A DNA stretch of 64,000 bases from Polynucleobacter sp. JS-Polo-80-F4 (GCF_018881965.1 NZ_JACVPI010000001.1:1618018-1682017); one strand, 5' to 3'. Positions 54,508 through 63,288 are shown, numbered from the stretch's first letter. A program made the numbers and translations. The notes: generated from the letters alone by a model not told the origin.

Positions 54508-56340
54508 TCACCCGCCTTGGGGGGATTTAAATTTCAGGCGGCTATTCATGACATACCAATCAGAGTTTTCCTCAAGCACTGATACTCCAAGCATTTGGAA
54601 GAGGTCTCTGAAGCGCTTCATTGTTTCTGGTGCCATTGGGGCTTTATCCTTCAGAAGCTCTTGATAGACCCGATCAACTTGCTCAAAAATATGTTTTGAG
54701 GCCGTATAACGCTTTACTAATACTTCGTATGCCTGAATCTCAGTAAAACCTTTTGCAAGACCAAAAAGAAGAAAAAATAGTAAGTAGAAATTACCTAATT
54801 CCAAATGGGCATGAAGGTACTTGGCAATAAACTCATGACTCAAAATGTAGGAGCTAATGCCCAGAAATAAACATAAATAAGCAATTTTTCTAAGGATATG
54901 AAGTTTATTTTCAAAACCCTTGATGCGATCTTCGAAGAAGGTAATTTGATCGGCAATCCAGCCCCGTTGGATTGAATGAATGTTCTTCATCATTCGTTCG
55001 GCTGACATAGATTGATTGGCCTGGGCCAATGGGGTATCGAGTACTGCCACAGATCTTGCTGTTCGTCTTACCCAGGAGCTATCGCCAATTTGGGCAGCCA
55101 ATAAGTAGTCGGCAGCAGACTCTTTTATACCCAGATCAACCCAATAGCCCTGAACCTTCATTGCTTCAGCTGCTGCGCGTGTAGATTCAAAGCGATGCTT
55201 ATAGCGATTAATGAGCTCGCTAATTCCGATGATGAAAAGACTTGAGATCAGGGTGAATTTGATGATCTTTGTGACATGTTCTAGCGGAATCCCGCCAAGC
55301 AGTTCAATGTTAGTTTCGCCAACAAAAGAATCAAATGTTTCAAGTAGCGCAATAAGTATGGCGATAACAAAGGCTGGGTATAAATGAAATTTGGTGTAGG
55401 TATTTTTAAGAGAGGAGGCAATATTGTCCAATCTTTTGGCGTGCAGGGAAGAGTGATTTATATGTGAGTGAGCGCCCTCAAGAATTAATTCCTCATTATT
55501 GAGGGCCTTATTTAGTGCATTGGTTTCAAATGCAATGAGGTCTGGGTCATGAAGATGACTTTGTTGGTCAAGAATTGTCTCTAGTAGGTTTTTGAGCCAA
55601 GATTTTCCAATCCTATTGGAGTCTTTAACAATAGGATTTGCATTGATTTTGGACTCTAGATTATGGCGTTCATGCCTAGGAGTGCTATAGCAGTAGTCTA
55701 TTTCCAAATCCTCATGAGGATGCTGCGTGCGCCTGACCCGTATCTCGTAGAGATAGCCTTCTTCAGCGCATCGAATATTGCTAATGCTCAGATCATGTGG
55801 ATTGGTGCAGCCATTTCTGCGGAAATGAATAATATCGGCTGTACCGCCAACGAAGCGTTCCTTTGTACCCCAGTTGTCCTTGAGGGCGAACAACACATGT
55901 GAGTTAATTGCCACGAATTCGCCGGCCTTTTGATACATTCTTTCAATGCTTACATGGTTGGCAGCTGTTTCATCGGAAACAATAATTTCAGGTAGCCGCC
56001 TAGGCTGACTCATTAGTCTATCGAAGCGACTCTGCCATTCTTGGGAAATTGTTTCTCGATAGCGTATTGCCTCAAAAGGAAGTATTGGTAATAGATGTAA
56101 AAAGGGATCGTGTATTGAGATAGCTGCTTCTGCGGCTGTAATGTCAGCCCCTTCAGCGAGTGGGCATATAAATATGAATGGTGTATCTGTAAACCGCTGT
56201 CGATATCCCTTCAGCACTTCTTTAATTTTCTCAGCGCCACTTGCAAGATCTTCGGGGATGCAATCTCTATGACCGATGGAGCCAAAAATAAGAGGCACCT
56301 TGCCATCAATATCTAATAGGAATGCGCTGGCATCTAGCAT
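54508..56340 (-). CDS. SLOG-like domain plus membrane protein, second paralogue
   Basis: A 610-residue paralogue of the protein at 47.9-49.8 kb. It has the same N-terminal motifs (G-S-I-G-H-R-D near 19-25, P-L-A-E-G-A-D near 58-64), a matching insert (Q-I-G-D-S-S-W-V-R-R), four membrane helices in two pairs, and the ending D-W-Y-V-M-N-S-R-L-K-F-K. The first motif is altered (S-I-G-H-R in place of I-T-G-H-R). It belongs to a minus-strand unit with the FtsH-like gene. A nucleotide-sensing membrane role is inferred from the SLOG family. Confidence 0.78.
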   Translation of the reverse strand: MLDASAFLLDIDGKVPLIFGSIGHRDCIPEDLASGAEKIKEVLKGYRQRFTDTPFIFICPLAEGADITAAEAAISIHDPFLHLLPILPFEAIRYRETISQEWQSRFDRLMSQPRRLPEIIVSDETAANHVSIERMYQKAGEFVAINSHVLFALKDNWGTKERFVGGTADIIHFRRNGCTNPHDLSISNIRCAEEGYLYEIRVRRTQHPHEDLEIDYCYSTPRHERHNLESKINANPIVKDSNRIGKSWLKNLLETILDQQSHLHDPDLIAFETNALNKALNNEELILEGAHSHINHSSLHAKRLDNIASSLKNTYTKFHLYPAFVIAILIALLETFDSFVGETNIELLGGIPLEHVTKIIKFTLISSLFIIGISELINRYKHRFESTRAAAEAMKVQGYWVDLGIKESAADYLLAAQIGDSSWVRRTARSVAVLDTPLAQANQSMSAERMMKNIHSIQRGWIADQITFFEDRIKGFENKLHILRKIAYLCLFLGISSYILSHEFIAKYLHAHLELGNFYLLFFLLFGLAKGFTEIQAYEVLVKRYTASKHIFEQVDRVYQELLKDKAPMAPETMKRFRDLFQMLGVSVLEENSDWYVMNSRLKFKSPQGG

Positions 56341-56380
56341 TTGATTTAATTCCTATCGATGTTATTTGGAATATCCAAGT

Positions 56381-56551
56381 TTAAGGGAATATGAGCGGTT
56401 TTAGCTTGGTGATGACGGCTTGAGCCTTTTCGGGTTCAATTTTTCTCTCTCTTAACTCAACTAGACCATCAAAAATAACATCGTATTCTTCTTGGGTTAA
56501 CTCTACTTCTGTAGTCTTATTTTTACCAATGTTTTTAATGATTCTGTACAT
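56381..56551 (-). CDS. short unknown protein, 56 residues
   Basis: A 57-codon frame starts at ATG 56551, 23 bases after the FtsH-like stop, and ends TAA 56381-56383, 40 bases before the SLOG-like start. The product is helical and charged: it starts M-Y-R-I-I-K-N-I-G-K and continues L-T-Q-E-E-Y-D-V-I-F-D. It has no Cys or membrane segment. The ribosome site is weak (GAAAG), but the position and the protein-like composition favour a real gene of the same operon. No family is recognised. Confidence 0.58.
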   Translation of the reverse strand: MYRIIKNIGKNKTTEVELTQEEYDVIFDGLVELRERKIEPEKAQAVITKLKPLIFP

Positions 56552-56574
56552 GACAATTTGCTTTCAATGTAAGG

Positions 56575-58494
56575 TTACTTTTTTTGACTTAAAAAATTCT
56601 GATAAATTTCCCGCATCTCATTGCCTGTAATTTCTTCAGACTTCATTACCGCCGCTACTAGGTTTTCAACGAGTTGCCAGTTTTGACTTAGGGTATCCAC
56701 AGTTGCCTTGTATTGGGATTTGAGGAGATCATCGATCTGCTTGCGCAGTTCATCGTTTCTCGATAAATCCGGCTCCCATGATACGAGAGAGCCATTTGGC
56801 CCAAAGCCACATGAGGTCAGCATATAGGCGGCTACATTGGTAGCGGATTCTAAATCTGAGCTTGGCCCAGTTGAAATGCCATCGGGCCCCATATGGATTT
56901 CTTCGGCAGCACGTCCACCCAGTTTGACGCGAATGGTCTCCAGGAGATTATTTTGGGTCTCATCTGGATCGTCTTCGTCAAAGCAATAGCTGGTGAATCC
57001 CAAATAATCATCTTTTGGCACCACCGATAGATAGGTGATGTTCTTTTGACCTCGGTTGGTTAGCAGCATCATTGCTGCATGTCCTGCCTCATGAAACGCC
57101 GTATCTCTAATTTTGTCTACCGGTAAGGTACGAGCAGAGTTGGTTGGGATTTCATAGATTTGATCAATCAGATCCATCAGAGTAATGGACTGATTTTTTC
57201 TGCGAGCCTGTCTTTTAGCGGACCTGACTATTTGTTCAGCTCTGGCTAATGAACCAACATAGCCTTGCGAGCTATTGGCTAATTGATCAAGCTCTGCCGA
57301 AGTTAGCTCGCAGTTCACCGCTTGAAGAAGCGGTTTGTATACCTCCTTCAAGATTCTTGCCGTCGGGTAGGGGATCTCAAACACCCTTTCAATGCGCTTT
57401 GCCCTAATAAGGCTGTCAGGCACTTTATTTTTATTGCGCGCCATCAGAATGAATACAGGCTCATCCTCATCAAAGCTATCAAATAGGAAGGGGGTGGAGT
57501 CTAGATCGGCTACGGCGGTATGAACATACAAAATGGCAGGCGAGAGTGTCTTGGCTTCTTTTAAGCGAGCTTTAAGGTAATCCTTAATATCTCCAGAGCT
57601 AAGTTCCTCGATGGAGCACTCAATGAGATGAATGCCTGACGCTTTAGCGACTGCCTTCGCAAAATCCAATTTCCCCATCCCATGCTTGCCGACCAGCAAT
57701 ATTCCGCGCTCAAGGTCGCCCCATTTCAGATTGGTTTTGCCTGCGAGGATCTCTTTAACATCCTTGCTCCAGTCAAAAGCCCAGTCTCGCGCCTCTCCAA
57801 AAGCATAAAGCTCTTCTAGATTGCGAGCATCCTTACATTGATACTTAGCCAATCGATGGCTAAGTGATTCGTGGATGTGGGGGAGCGGGGCATCCTTGAC
57901 TTTGGCGTTGATTAAAAAGTCTTCTGGCGCCAGGAATCTGGACCATGCCAAATCTTCACTTTGATTTACTTGGTGTTTGAAGAATATCTGACATGCCTTT
58001 TGCAGGCTTGCTTGGGTAAATCGTGGAATGCTAATGATGCCAATAGCTAGATCTCGATATCTAGAATTAATGGCCTCGAGATCATGTTGAACAATAAAGA
58101 CATCTTTCCCCTGGTTCACAAGACCGATGATTTCGTCAAAGTCTGGGGCAGTCTTACTATCAAATTCATTTTTATCTAACAGTTCGCTAAAAACATAGCC
58201 AGGGTATTTATCCTGCGCTGACTTGGATTCAAGTAGTTTTCTGGATAGATTTAGTAACTCCGCAAGAGCATCCGCAAACTCATGGTCAAAATTGGCAAAT
58301 CTTGACTCAATTAAATAAAGCCCTGGTTTTCCAATAGACACCTTGTGTTGCTTGTAGCTAGCCGCAACTTCATCGGCAATATGCAGCGCTAAGGTCTTTT
58401 TGGTTACTGCCGGATCAGCAATCGCGGATTTGCAATTCTTGCAATAGGCCGCTCCAGCCCGATTTTCGTAGCCACATAACTGGCATGTACTCAT
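56575..58494 (-). CDS. FtsH-like zinc protease with degenerate AAA domain and zinc ribbon
   Basis: A 639-residue protein. An N-terminal zinc ribbon (Cys4/7 and Cys18/21, C-Q-L-C-G-Y and C-K-N-C) replaces the membrane helices of FtsH. The AAA domain (about 250-440) is worn: Walker A reads G-K-H-G-M-G-K-L with Lys275 but Leu in place of Ser/Thr, and Walker B lacks the Asp-Glu pair. The M41 protease domain is intact, with H-E-A-G-H at 468-472 and Asp547 as the likely third zinc ligand. It is therefore probably an active protease with a weak or lost ATPase, soluble rather than membrane-bound. It lies between two unknown genes in one operon. Confidence 0.85.
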   Translation of the reverse strand: MSTCQLCGYENRAGAAYCKNCKSAIADPAVTKKTLALHIADEVAASYKQHKVSIGKPGLYLIESRFANFDHEFADALAELLNLSRKLLESKSAQDKYPGYVFSELLDKNEFDSKTAPDFDEIIGLVNQGKDVFIVQHDLEAINSRYRDLAIGIISIPRFTQASLQKACQIFFKHQVNQSEDLAWSRFLAPEDFLINAKVKDAPLPHIHESLSHRLAKYQCKDARNLEELYAFGEARDWAFDWSKDVKEILAGKTNLKWGDLERGILLVGKHGMGKLDFAKAVAKASGIHLIECSIEELSSGDIKDYLKARLKEAKTLSPAILYVHTAVADLDSTPFLFDSFDEDEPVFILMARNKNKVPDSLIRAKRIERVFEIPYPTARILKEVYKPLLQAVNCELTSAELDQLANSSQGYVGSLARAEQIVRSAKRQARRKNQSITLMDLIDQIYEIPTNSARTLPVDKIRDTAFHEAGHAAMMLLTNRGQKNITYLSVVPKDDYLGFTSYCFDEDDPDETQNNLLETIRVKLGGRAAEEIHMGPDGISTGPSSDLESATNVAAYMLTSCGFGPNGSLVSWEPDLSRNDELRKQIDDLLKSQYKATVDTLSQNWQLVENLVAAVMKSEEITGNEMREIYQNFLSQKK

Positions 58495-58541
58495 AGTCTA
58501 GTTACCGTTTTCTGGATGTTCGTTGTTGGGTAAAGCAAGCA

Positions 58542-59042
58542 TTAATCTTCAACATGATCAATCACATTGCCTTTGTCGTCTGCAGCAATGATGCGTACGA
58601 CTTCACCTTTATCGTTGGATATTTGAATTGGTCCCCATACCCAAACTTCAGTTCTATCTAAAGTCCATCCCTTGGAATCTTCAAGGGAATAGGATCCATT
58701 CTTCTCAACTATTTTATGAAGACGTTTTTGGTCTGACTTACTCATGCTCTCTGGGTAGTCCATGTTGAGCCAGTGCCCACCATCCAGCATTGCAAAGAGC
58801 TCGCTCGACTTAATATTTCCAGTAAGGCAATTATTTAAATCAATACTATCTTTTTTGCCATCGCCGCCTGGGACAAGCCCAAATTCAAATTCAGGGGGAT
58901 TCTGATCACTGGTGACGATATCGTATTCGCAGGAGCGAAAGCCTATGCCTACTACAAGCTCTCCTTCAATATCTTTGTGATAAAAGTATTCTATTTGCTC
59001 GCAGGATTTGCGGTAATACGTTTTTACTCGCCAGATAGCCAT
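58542..59042 (-). CDS. unknown protein, first gene of the FtsH-like operon
   Basis: A 166-residue protein that I do not recognise. It is acidic, with four Cys, no signal peptide and no membrane segment. The C-terminal part, around W-T-L-D-R-T-E-V-W-V-W-G-P-I-Q-I, looks like beta strands. It lies 47 bases before the FtsH-like gene and is likely its partner or substrate-related protein. The 211-base gap to the next plus-strand gene should hold divergent promoters. Confidence 0.68.
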   Translation of the reverse strand: MAIWRVKTYYRKSCEQIEYFYHKDIEGELVVGIGFRSCEYDIVTSDQNPPEFEFGLVPGGDGKKDSIDLNNCLTGNIKSSELFAMLDGGHWLNMDYPESMSKSDQKRLHKIVEKNGSYSLEDSKGWTLDRTEVWVWGPIQISNDKGEVVRIIAADDKGNVIDHVED

Positions 59043-59253
59043 TAATTAACTCAATTTCTATAGTTTTTAGTTGATCCACTGCACATTTCGCTAACTTCAG
59101 AGTCAAAAGCTATTAAAAATGCTTTACTAGAATCTCCCTCTAATTTAGGATCTTACCTATGATTTTTAGAAGAATATCCAACTTGTTTTGGCTTGTCCAT
59201 ATGGGTTCGTATTCCATAAAAAGGGATAAAACAGAAAGAGCTAGGGGCGGTAT

Positions 59254-59700
59254 ATGCGTGTAAGTGGTCTAAGGAGTCTTTGTGGGTTAGCTTTATTGCT
59301 GCTACTAGCTTCTTGCGGCTCCCCTAGAAAACCGATTGACTATATTGACGGCGTCTATGCAACCAAGGTTGATCCCCAGCTAGCCTATAAGGCTGGTCAA
59401 TGCCAGGCCATTACCGAAGGTAGCGTAAATGCTATGAAACGCTTGAGTCTTGAGGGTAAACGCTATGCCCATTATTGTAAAAACTGTATTTCGACTGAAG
59501 TTAGCGGACCCTTCAGGATTGAGCGGGTTGTTTATCAGCCCGTCACCAATATTTCCTGGTTCTTTAAGTTCAACTCAGGGGCTGGTCTAGATGCCGCCAA
59601 CATCTATATTGAAACCTCGCCCGGTCATTTTTATAACCTTTCTAAATTAATTGGATGCCCGGCAACCAATATTTCGACTGAGTTAGTTTTAAAGCCATAA
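59254..59700 (+). CDS. small lipoprotein of a two-member local family
   Basis: A 148-residue protein with a lipoprotein signal: basic start, hydrophobic helix and the lipobox L-L-A-S-C with Cys at about 22. The mature part shares G-K-R-Y-x-x-Y-C-K-x-C, G-P-F and I-E-T-x-P-G with the protein at 60.0-60.4 kb, so the two are paralogues. It has four mature Cys, likely two disulfides. The function is unknown; it would sit on the outer or inner membrane facing the periplasm. AGGGG lies upstream of the ATG. Confidence 0.72.
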   Translation: MRVSGLRSLCGLALLLLLASCGSPRKPIDYIDGVYATKVDPQLAYKAGQCQAITEGSVNAMKRLSLEGKRYAHYCKNCISTEVSGPFRIERVVYQPVTNISWFFKFNSGAGLDAANIYIETSPGHFYNLSKLIGCPATNISTELVLKP

Positions 59701-59764
59701 ATTTAGCAAATAAGTTCTATATGATATTCATTTTTAAGACCACAAATGCGCATAGGAGAGTTAC

Positions 59765-60058
59765 GTGACGGATCGATATAACTACGATGCAGATGGAAAT
59801 TACACTGGTAAATCTTCGGATACCCCTCCTGGAAGTGGCTGCGGTGGACTTGTAGGCTTAATCATATTAGTGGTGATTGGTATGGCATTTTGCGGGAAGA
59901 GCAATGACTCAAGCACTTCAAATCCGCCTGCGACCCAAACTCAAACTCAAACGCAGACTCAAACTAGTTCACCCCCAGTTTCTGTGCCGACAACTCGACA
60001 GAATGACGCTGTACAACCTCAAAATGAGAACAACCCAAAATGGGAAATAAAAGACTAG
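59765..60058 (+). CDS. small single-helix membrane protein with Thr-Gln repeats
   Basis: A 97-residue protein starting at GTG 59765, with GGAG 7 bases before it. A Gly/Cys-rich stretch precedes one helix (about 30-47, L-V-G-L-I-I-L-V-V-I-G-M-A-F). A run of five Thr-Gln pairs plus a Pro/Ser-rich, Gln/Asn-rich tail follows, probably disordered. It overlaps the start of the next gene by 19 bases. The function is unknown. Confidence 0.62.
   Translation: MTDRYNYDADGNYTGKSSDTPPGSGCGGLVGLIILVVIGMAFCGKSNDSSTSNPPATQTQTQTQTQTSSPPVSVPTTRQNDAVQPQNENNPKWEIKD
59933..59965 (+). repeat. Thr-Gln codon repeat
   Basis: Eleven codons alternate ACN and CAR, giving T-Q five times plus a final T, within the single-helix membrane protein. 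A short in-frame microsatellite that could vary in length. Confidence 0.7.
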
Positions 60059-60429
60059 CCCTTGCATGTATCGCGTCTCTCATTAGTGCGGGGGCTCTTG
60101 CTGATCAGTGCGCTTGGGTTGCGCCAAATGTTTCAGCGCGCATGGACCAATTAGCAGATTCAGGTCAATTTACCGGTAAGCGTTATGTGGAGTACTGCAA
60201 AACCTGTGGTGATAATGAGCCCCGAGGCCCCTTCAATGTTAGCGGTATAAAAAAGAAGCGGGTTGATGCTAATTACAGCGAATATTATTTCGTGACTAAT
60301 GGTAAAGATAAGTCAGTCGACTTGGCTTACGTTTTTATTGAAACGCGTCCTGGAGTCTTTAGTAATGTTGGCATGATGACGAGCTGCCTATCAAATTTAG
60401 ACACGTCTTCAGAGATTAGGCTTAAGTAG
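60040..60429 (+). CDS. small secreted protein, paralogue of the lipoprotein at 59.3 kb
   Basis: A 129-residue protein with a Sec signal (cut near residue 21, A-L-A-D). The mature part matches the lipoprotein upstream: a Cys near the start (Q-C-A-W), G-K-R-Y-V-E-Y-C-K-T-C, R-G-P-F-N-V and F-I-E-T-R-P-G-V-F, then a final C. It has no lipobox, so the two copies sit in different places (free versus lipid-anchored). The start overlaps the previous gene by 19 bases. The function is unknown. Confidence 0.72.
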   Translation: MGNKRLALACIASLISAGALADQCAWVAPNVSARMDQLADSGQFTGKRYVEYCKTCGDNEPRGPFNVSGIKKKRVDANYSEYYFVTNGKDKSVDLAYVFIETRPGVFSNVGMMTSCLSNLDTSSEIRLK

Positions 60430-60479
60430 TTATTACTACCTTTATTTTCGTTAGCAGCACTCTTTTAAGATCGAATTTC

Positions 60480-60908
60480 ATGTCAAATCGCTGGCTTCGC
60501 TTTGTTCTCGCATCATCGGCTGTATTCTTGTCTTCAAATGCTCTGGCTCAATGGGTTAAATACTCCGAGACTCCAGAAAATGTTAATTATTACCAGCCCT
60601 CTAAAGTTCAAATGCAGAATGGTTGGTTATATATATCCGCATTAAAGAACTATCAAAGCAATCAATCGATTACTGACAAGCAGGGCGTAAAGCAAAACTA
60701 CCTTTCTGTAGCTATGACGGTCATTGTGAAATGTGCAAAGTCATCCTATGCAATATCTGACCTAGCCTACCATTCACAAGCCGATGGTCGTGGACAACTT
60801 GTGTATTGGGTTACTGAGAAGCCAGACAGTCTGCCTTGGAAAGAAAGTTCACCAACATCGGATATGGCGCCTCTTATTCAAGCAACTAAAAAACTCTGCA
60901 TAAACTGA
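60480..60908 (+). CDS. surface-adhesin-E-like secreted protein
   Basis: A 142-residue protein with a Sec signal (cut near residue 24, A-L-A-Q). The mature chain begins W-V-K-Y-S-E-T and has the tryptophan/tyrosine spacing of small periplasmic or surface proteins related to the adhesin-E family, with a late Cys pair (V-I-V-K-C and L-C-I-N). The family match is by pattern and not firm. It lies 50 bases after the previous secreted protein and 24 before the Sel1 gene. Confidence 0.6.
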   Translation: MSNRWLRFVLASSAVFLSSNALAQWVKYSETPENVNYYQPSKVQMQNGWLYISALKNYQSNQSITDKQGVKQNYLSVAMTVIVKCAKSSYAISDLAYHSQADGRGQLVYWVTEKPDSLPWKESSPTSDMAPLIQATKKLCIN

Positions 60909-60932
60909 TTAGTTTCTCGCTTTAAAAATACG

Positions 60933-61841
60933 ATGTCATCCAGTGAGTCAGAGATCGATTCTGTCCTAGCCCAACATTATTACGACCTCAGCAATCAATT
61001 TCGTTTTGGGCGTGATGTCCAGCATGACCCCAAAAAGGTACTGGAATATCTAGAGCTTTCTTGTGAGGGTGCCAATCGCGATGCCCAATACGCCTTAGGC
61101 TTTTTGTATGAGATCGGACAATATGTCAGCGCTGATATTGACCGAGCTTTACATTTCTATGGGCTGAGCGCAGCACAGCAAAACCTAGATGCTATCTATG
61201 CATTGGGACGTTTACATTCAGCAGGCACTTTAGTTGAGCGAGATTTAGCTAAAGCCGCCCAGTATTTTTTGGTGGGCAGCCAGCTAGGCTCCGAAGAATG
61301 CTTAATTTCGATTGGTGATCTATTAGTTTCAGATAGAAATGCTCTGGGTTATCCCAGCAATCCTATTTGGTGGTACAAAAAAGCCGCTTACTTAGGTAGT
61401 AACTTTGCTCGAAATATACTGGGTGATCTCTATTTTGAGGGTGGGCTCGTTAGGCTTAACCTTAAAAGCGCATTTAGTTGGTATATGTTGGCGGCTAAGG
61501 ATGCGAATTCGGATGGGCAATATATGGTTGGGCATTTATATCGCCATGGTATGGGCATTGAAAAAAACATGGAGCACGCAATTTATTGGCTGACACAGGC
61601 TGCCCATCAATTTGATGAGGAAGCCATGCTCGAGTTAAGTGATATTTATAGTGAAGGCAACATTCCTATCGATAAAGTGTTGTCGTATTGCTGGGCTGAC
61701 ATAGCGGGCAGTGAGTTTTATCGGGATGAGGTTAGACAAATAAAACGATCTCTTGCGGGAAATATGTCTAGAGTAGACATAAGGTTAGCTAAGCAGAAGA
61801 AAAGAGAGTTAATCTCTCAGTTCAATCGCCCGTATGACTAA
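60933..61841 (+). CDS. Sel1-repeat protein
   Basis: A 302-residue soluble protein of about six Sel1-like repeats (TPR-related), such as A-Q-Y-A-L-G-F-L-Y-E-I-G and G-Q-Y-M-V-G-H-L-Y-R-H-G-M-G-I. These helical repeats bind partner proteins. No signal peptide is seen, although its upstream neighbours are secreted. It likely acts as an adaptor; the partner is unknown. A frame that ends near the gene's stop is convergent with the protease gene at 61862. Confidence 0.85.
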   Translation: MSSSESEIDSVLAQHYYDLSNQFRFGRDVQHDPKKVLEYLELSCEGANRDAQYALGFLYEIGQYVSADIDRALHFYGLSAAQQNLDAIYALGRLHSAGTLVERDLAKAAQYFLVGSQLGSEECLISIGDLLVSDRNALGYPSNPIWWYKKAAYLGSNFARNILGDLYFEGGLVRLNLKSAFSWYMLAAKDANSDGQYMVGHLYRHGMGIEKNMEHAIYWLTQAAHQFDEEAMLELSDIYSEGNIPIDKVLSYCWADIAGSEFYRDEVRQIKRSLAGNMSRVDIRLAKQKKRELISQFNRPYD

Positions 61842-61861
61842 AACCTGTTTTTGGTCTTAGT

Positions 61862-62614
61862 CTACCTTGGCTTGAATCTATCAAAAGCAGGGTCGTGATT
61901 GCCTATACCCACTAGCCAGCTTGATAAAGGACCTAGTCTCACACTAGAAAAAGAATATGGCACCTCATGCATGATGTCGTTTGGCCAAAGCTGATTAGCG
62001 CGCTCAGCATTTTGGTTGTATTGCAAAGAAAAAGTTGGATCGCTGTAAAGATCTATGGCGCCAAAGCAATGCAAGGTTTCATGTGCAATGGTTGAGGCAG
62101 TCTCGTAAGACCCTTCAAAAGTTTTGTAAACCAAAAATCCCTCAATATCTTTCGAGGAGGGTTCCGCATAGGATCGGCCAGATTTATTGGCATAGACGGC
62201 GACCAGTATCGAATCAAAGGCCACGTGATCTTGAGCCCATTTCTTAAACTGCCTATTGGATTTAAATCCGGATAGCTTGACGGCATCATTAACAATATTG
62301 CTGCTGTAGTTACCGTACCCTGGAATTTTTGCGACGATGACATCTCGACTGTTGATATTGCTTTCTTCAATGAAGGTAAGGGGCTTCCCAAGCTTTGCAG
62401 CGCGCTGAATAAGCCATTTATGGGCAAGCTCAGACTTTTTGAGCATGGACTTCTTCTCATTCATCTTCCAGGGGTTGCCAGGCTCCGCAATGAAAATGTT
62501 ATAGACGAAAACGGTGCCAGTGAGGGTTCGGGCTGTCCCATAATCCCTCAATTGGGCATAGCAGCTACCTGCCCAAAGGCAAAGAAGCGCCGTCAAAAGA
62601 GAATACTTTTTCAT
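61862..62614 (-). CDS. secreted metzincin-like zinc protease
   Basis: A 250-residue protein with a Sec signal (cut near residue 21, C-Y-A-Q). It has H-E-T-L-H-C-F-G-A-I-D at 178-188, an HExxHxxGxxD motif: three zinc ligands with Asp in the third place as in some metzincin-like enzymes. The rest is not recognised. It may cleave proteins in the periplasm or outside the cell. It starts 1 base after the stop of the membrane-protein gene upstream, so the two are coupled. Confidence 0.72.
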   Translation of the reverse strand: MKKYSLLTALLCLWAGSCYAQLRDYGTARTLTGTVFVYNIFIAEPGNPWKMNEKKSMLKKSELAHKWLIQRAAKLGKPLTFIEESNINSRDVIVAKIPGYGNYSSNIVNDAVKLSGFKSNRQFKKWAQDHVAFDSILVAVYANKSGRSYAEPSSKDIEGFLVYKTFEGSYETASTIAHETLHCFGAIDLYSDPTFSLQYNQNAERANQLWPNDIMHEVPYSFSSVRLGPLSSWLVGIGNHDPAFDRFKPR

Positions 62615-62615
62615 G

Positions 62616-63137
62616 CTAATGAATTGTTAGGGGAACTATTGTGCTGGTAACCATTTCAATGCCGGGTGCAAGAAAGGTTGCGGTAGAGATAATGACTGCA
62701 GTAAATACCAGCGCTACTGCAATATTGCCATTCTCAATTTCGGCAATCTCATCTAGCTCTGCTGTAATTCTGGAATAAATTTCCAGTGAAATGATTAGAC
62801 TCAAAATAGAGAGTACAAAAGAAACCAAAAACTGCAACCCAATTAAACCCATGGAAATGAGCACGTCAGCAAACTGTGGATCATCCGCATGAATAAAGGC
62901 TTGTAAATAAGTGATGCCCGATGACATGGAATTTTTCATCATGATCGTCATCGCCAAGATATATCCAACAAAGCAAATGGCGTTTGAAATGCTCCTGTTC
63001 TTAAGGCCATTGTTTAGATGAAATCTTTTGGAGCTAATGTTAGACATTACCCAACAGGTCATCATCAGTGCGGCTATGGAGACAATGAGGGATACGATGA
63101 GATAGACAGCTCCAGATGCTAATGCAAGGTAATCCAT
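62616..63137 (-). CDS. DUF350-like four-helix membrane protein
   Basis: A 173-residue membrane protein with four or five helices. The second half has E-N-G-N-I-A-V-A-L-V-F-T-A, the gate-like motif of DUF350 proteins, and the first half has a weaker S-N-A-I-C-F-V-G-Y-I-L-A-M copy, as in two-domain YjfL-type members. I choose ATG 63137 with GGAG 8 bases upstream over ATG 63155, which lacks a ribosome site. It is coupled to the protease gene after it. The function of DUF350 is unknown. Confidence 0.65.
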   Translation of the reverse strand: MDYLALASGAVYLIVSLIVSIAALMMTCWVMSNISSKRFHLNNGLKNRSISNAICFVGYILAMTIMMKNSMSSGITYLQAFIHADDPQFADVLISMGLIGLQFLVSFVLSILSLIISLEIYSRITAELDEIAEIENGNIAVALVFTAVIISTATFLAPGIEMVTSTIVPLTIH

Positions 63138-63288
63138 TGTTAAATCTCCATTCATAATTTGCGTGCCATCCAGTTTGGATGGGCTTAATAGTGAGCAGTG
63201 TATCCAAATCGTAAAGTTCCTGGAAGTAGAAAATCTTTATAAATTACCTATAGAATTCAGAAACAGTATTAAATACTAGGGTTTCCCC

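Noticed and set aside
59160..59264. 34-codon plus-strand frame before the small lipoprotein
   Set aside because: It has no ribosome site, overlaps the lipoprotein start and has no protein-like features; too weak to list.
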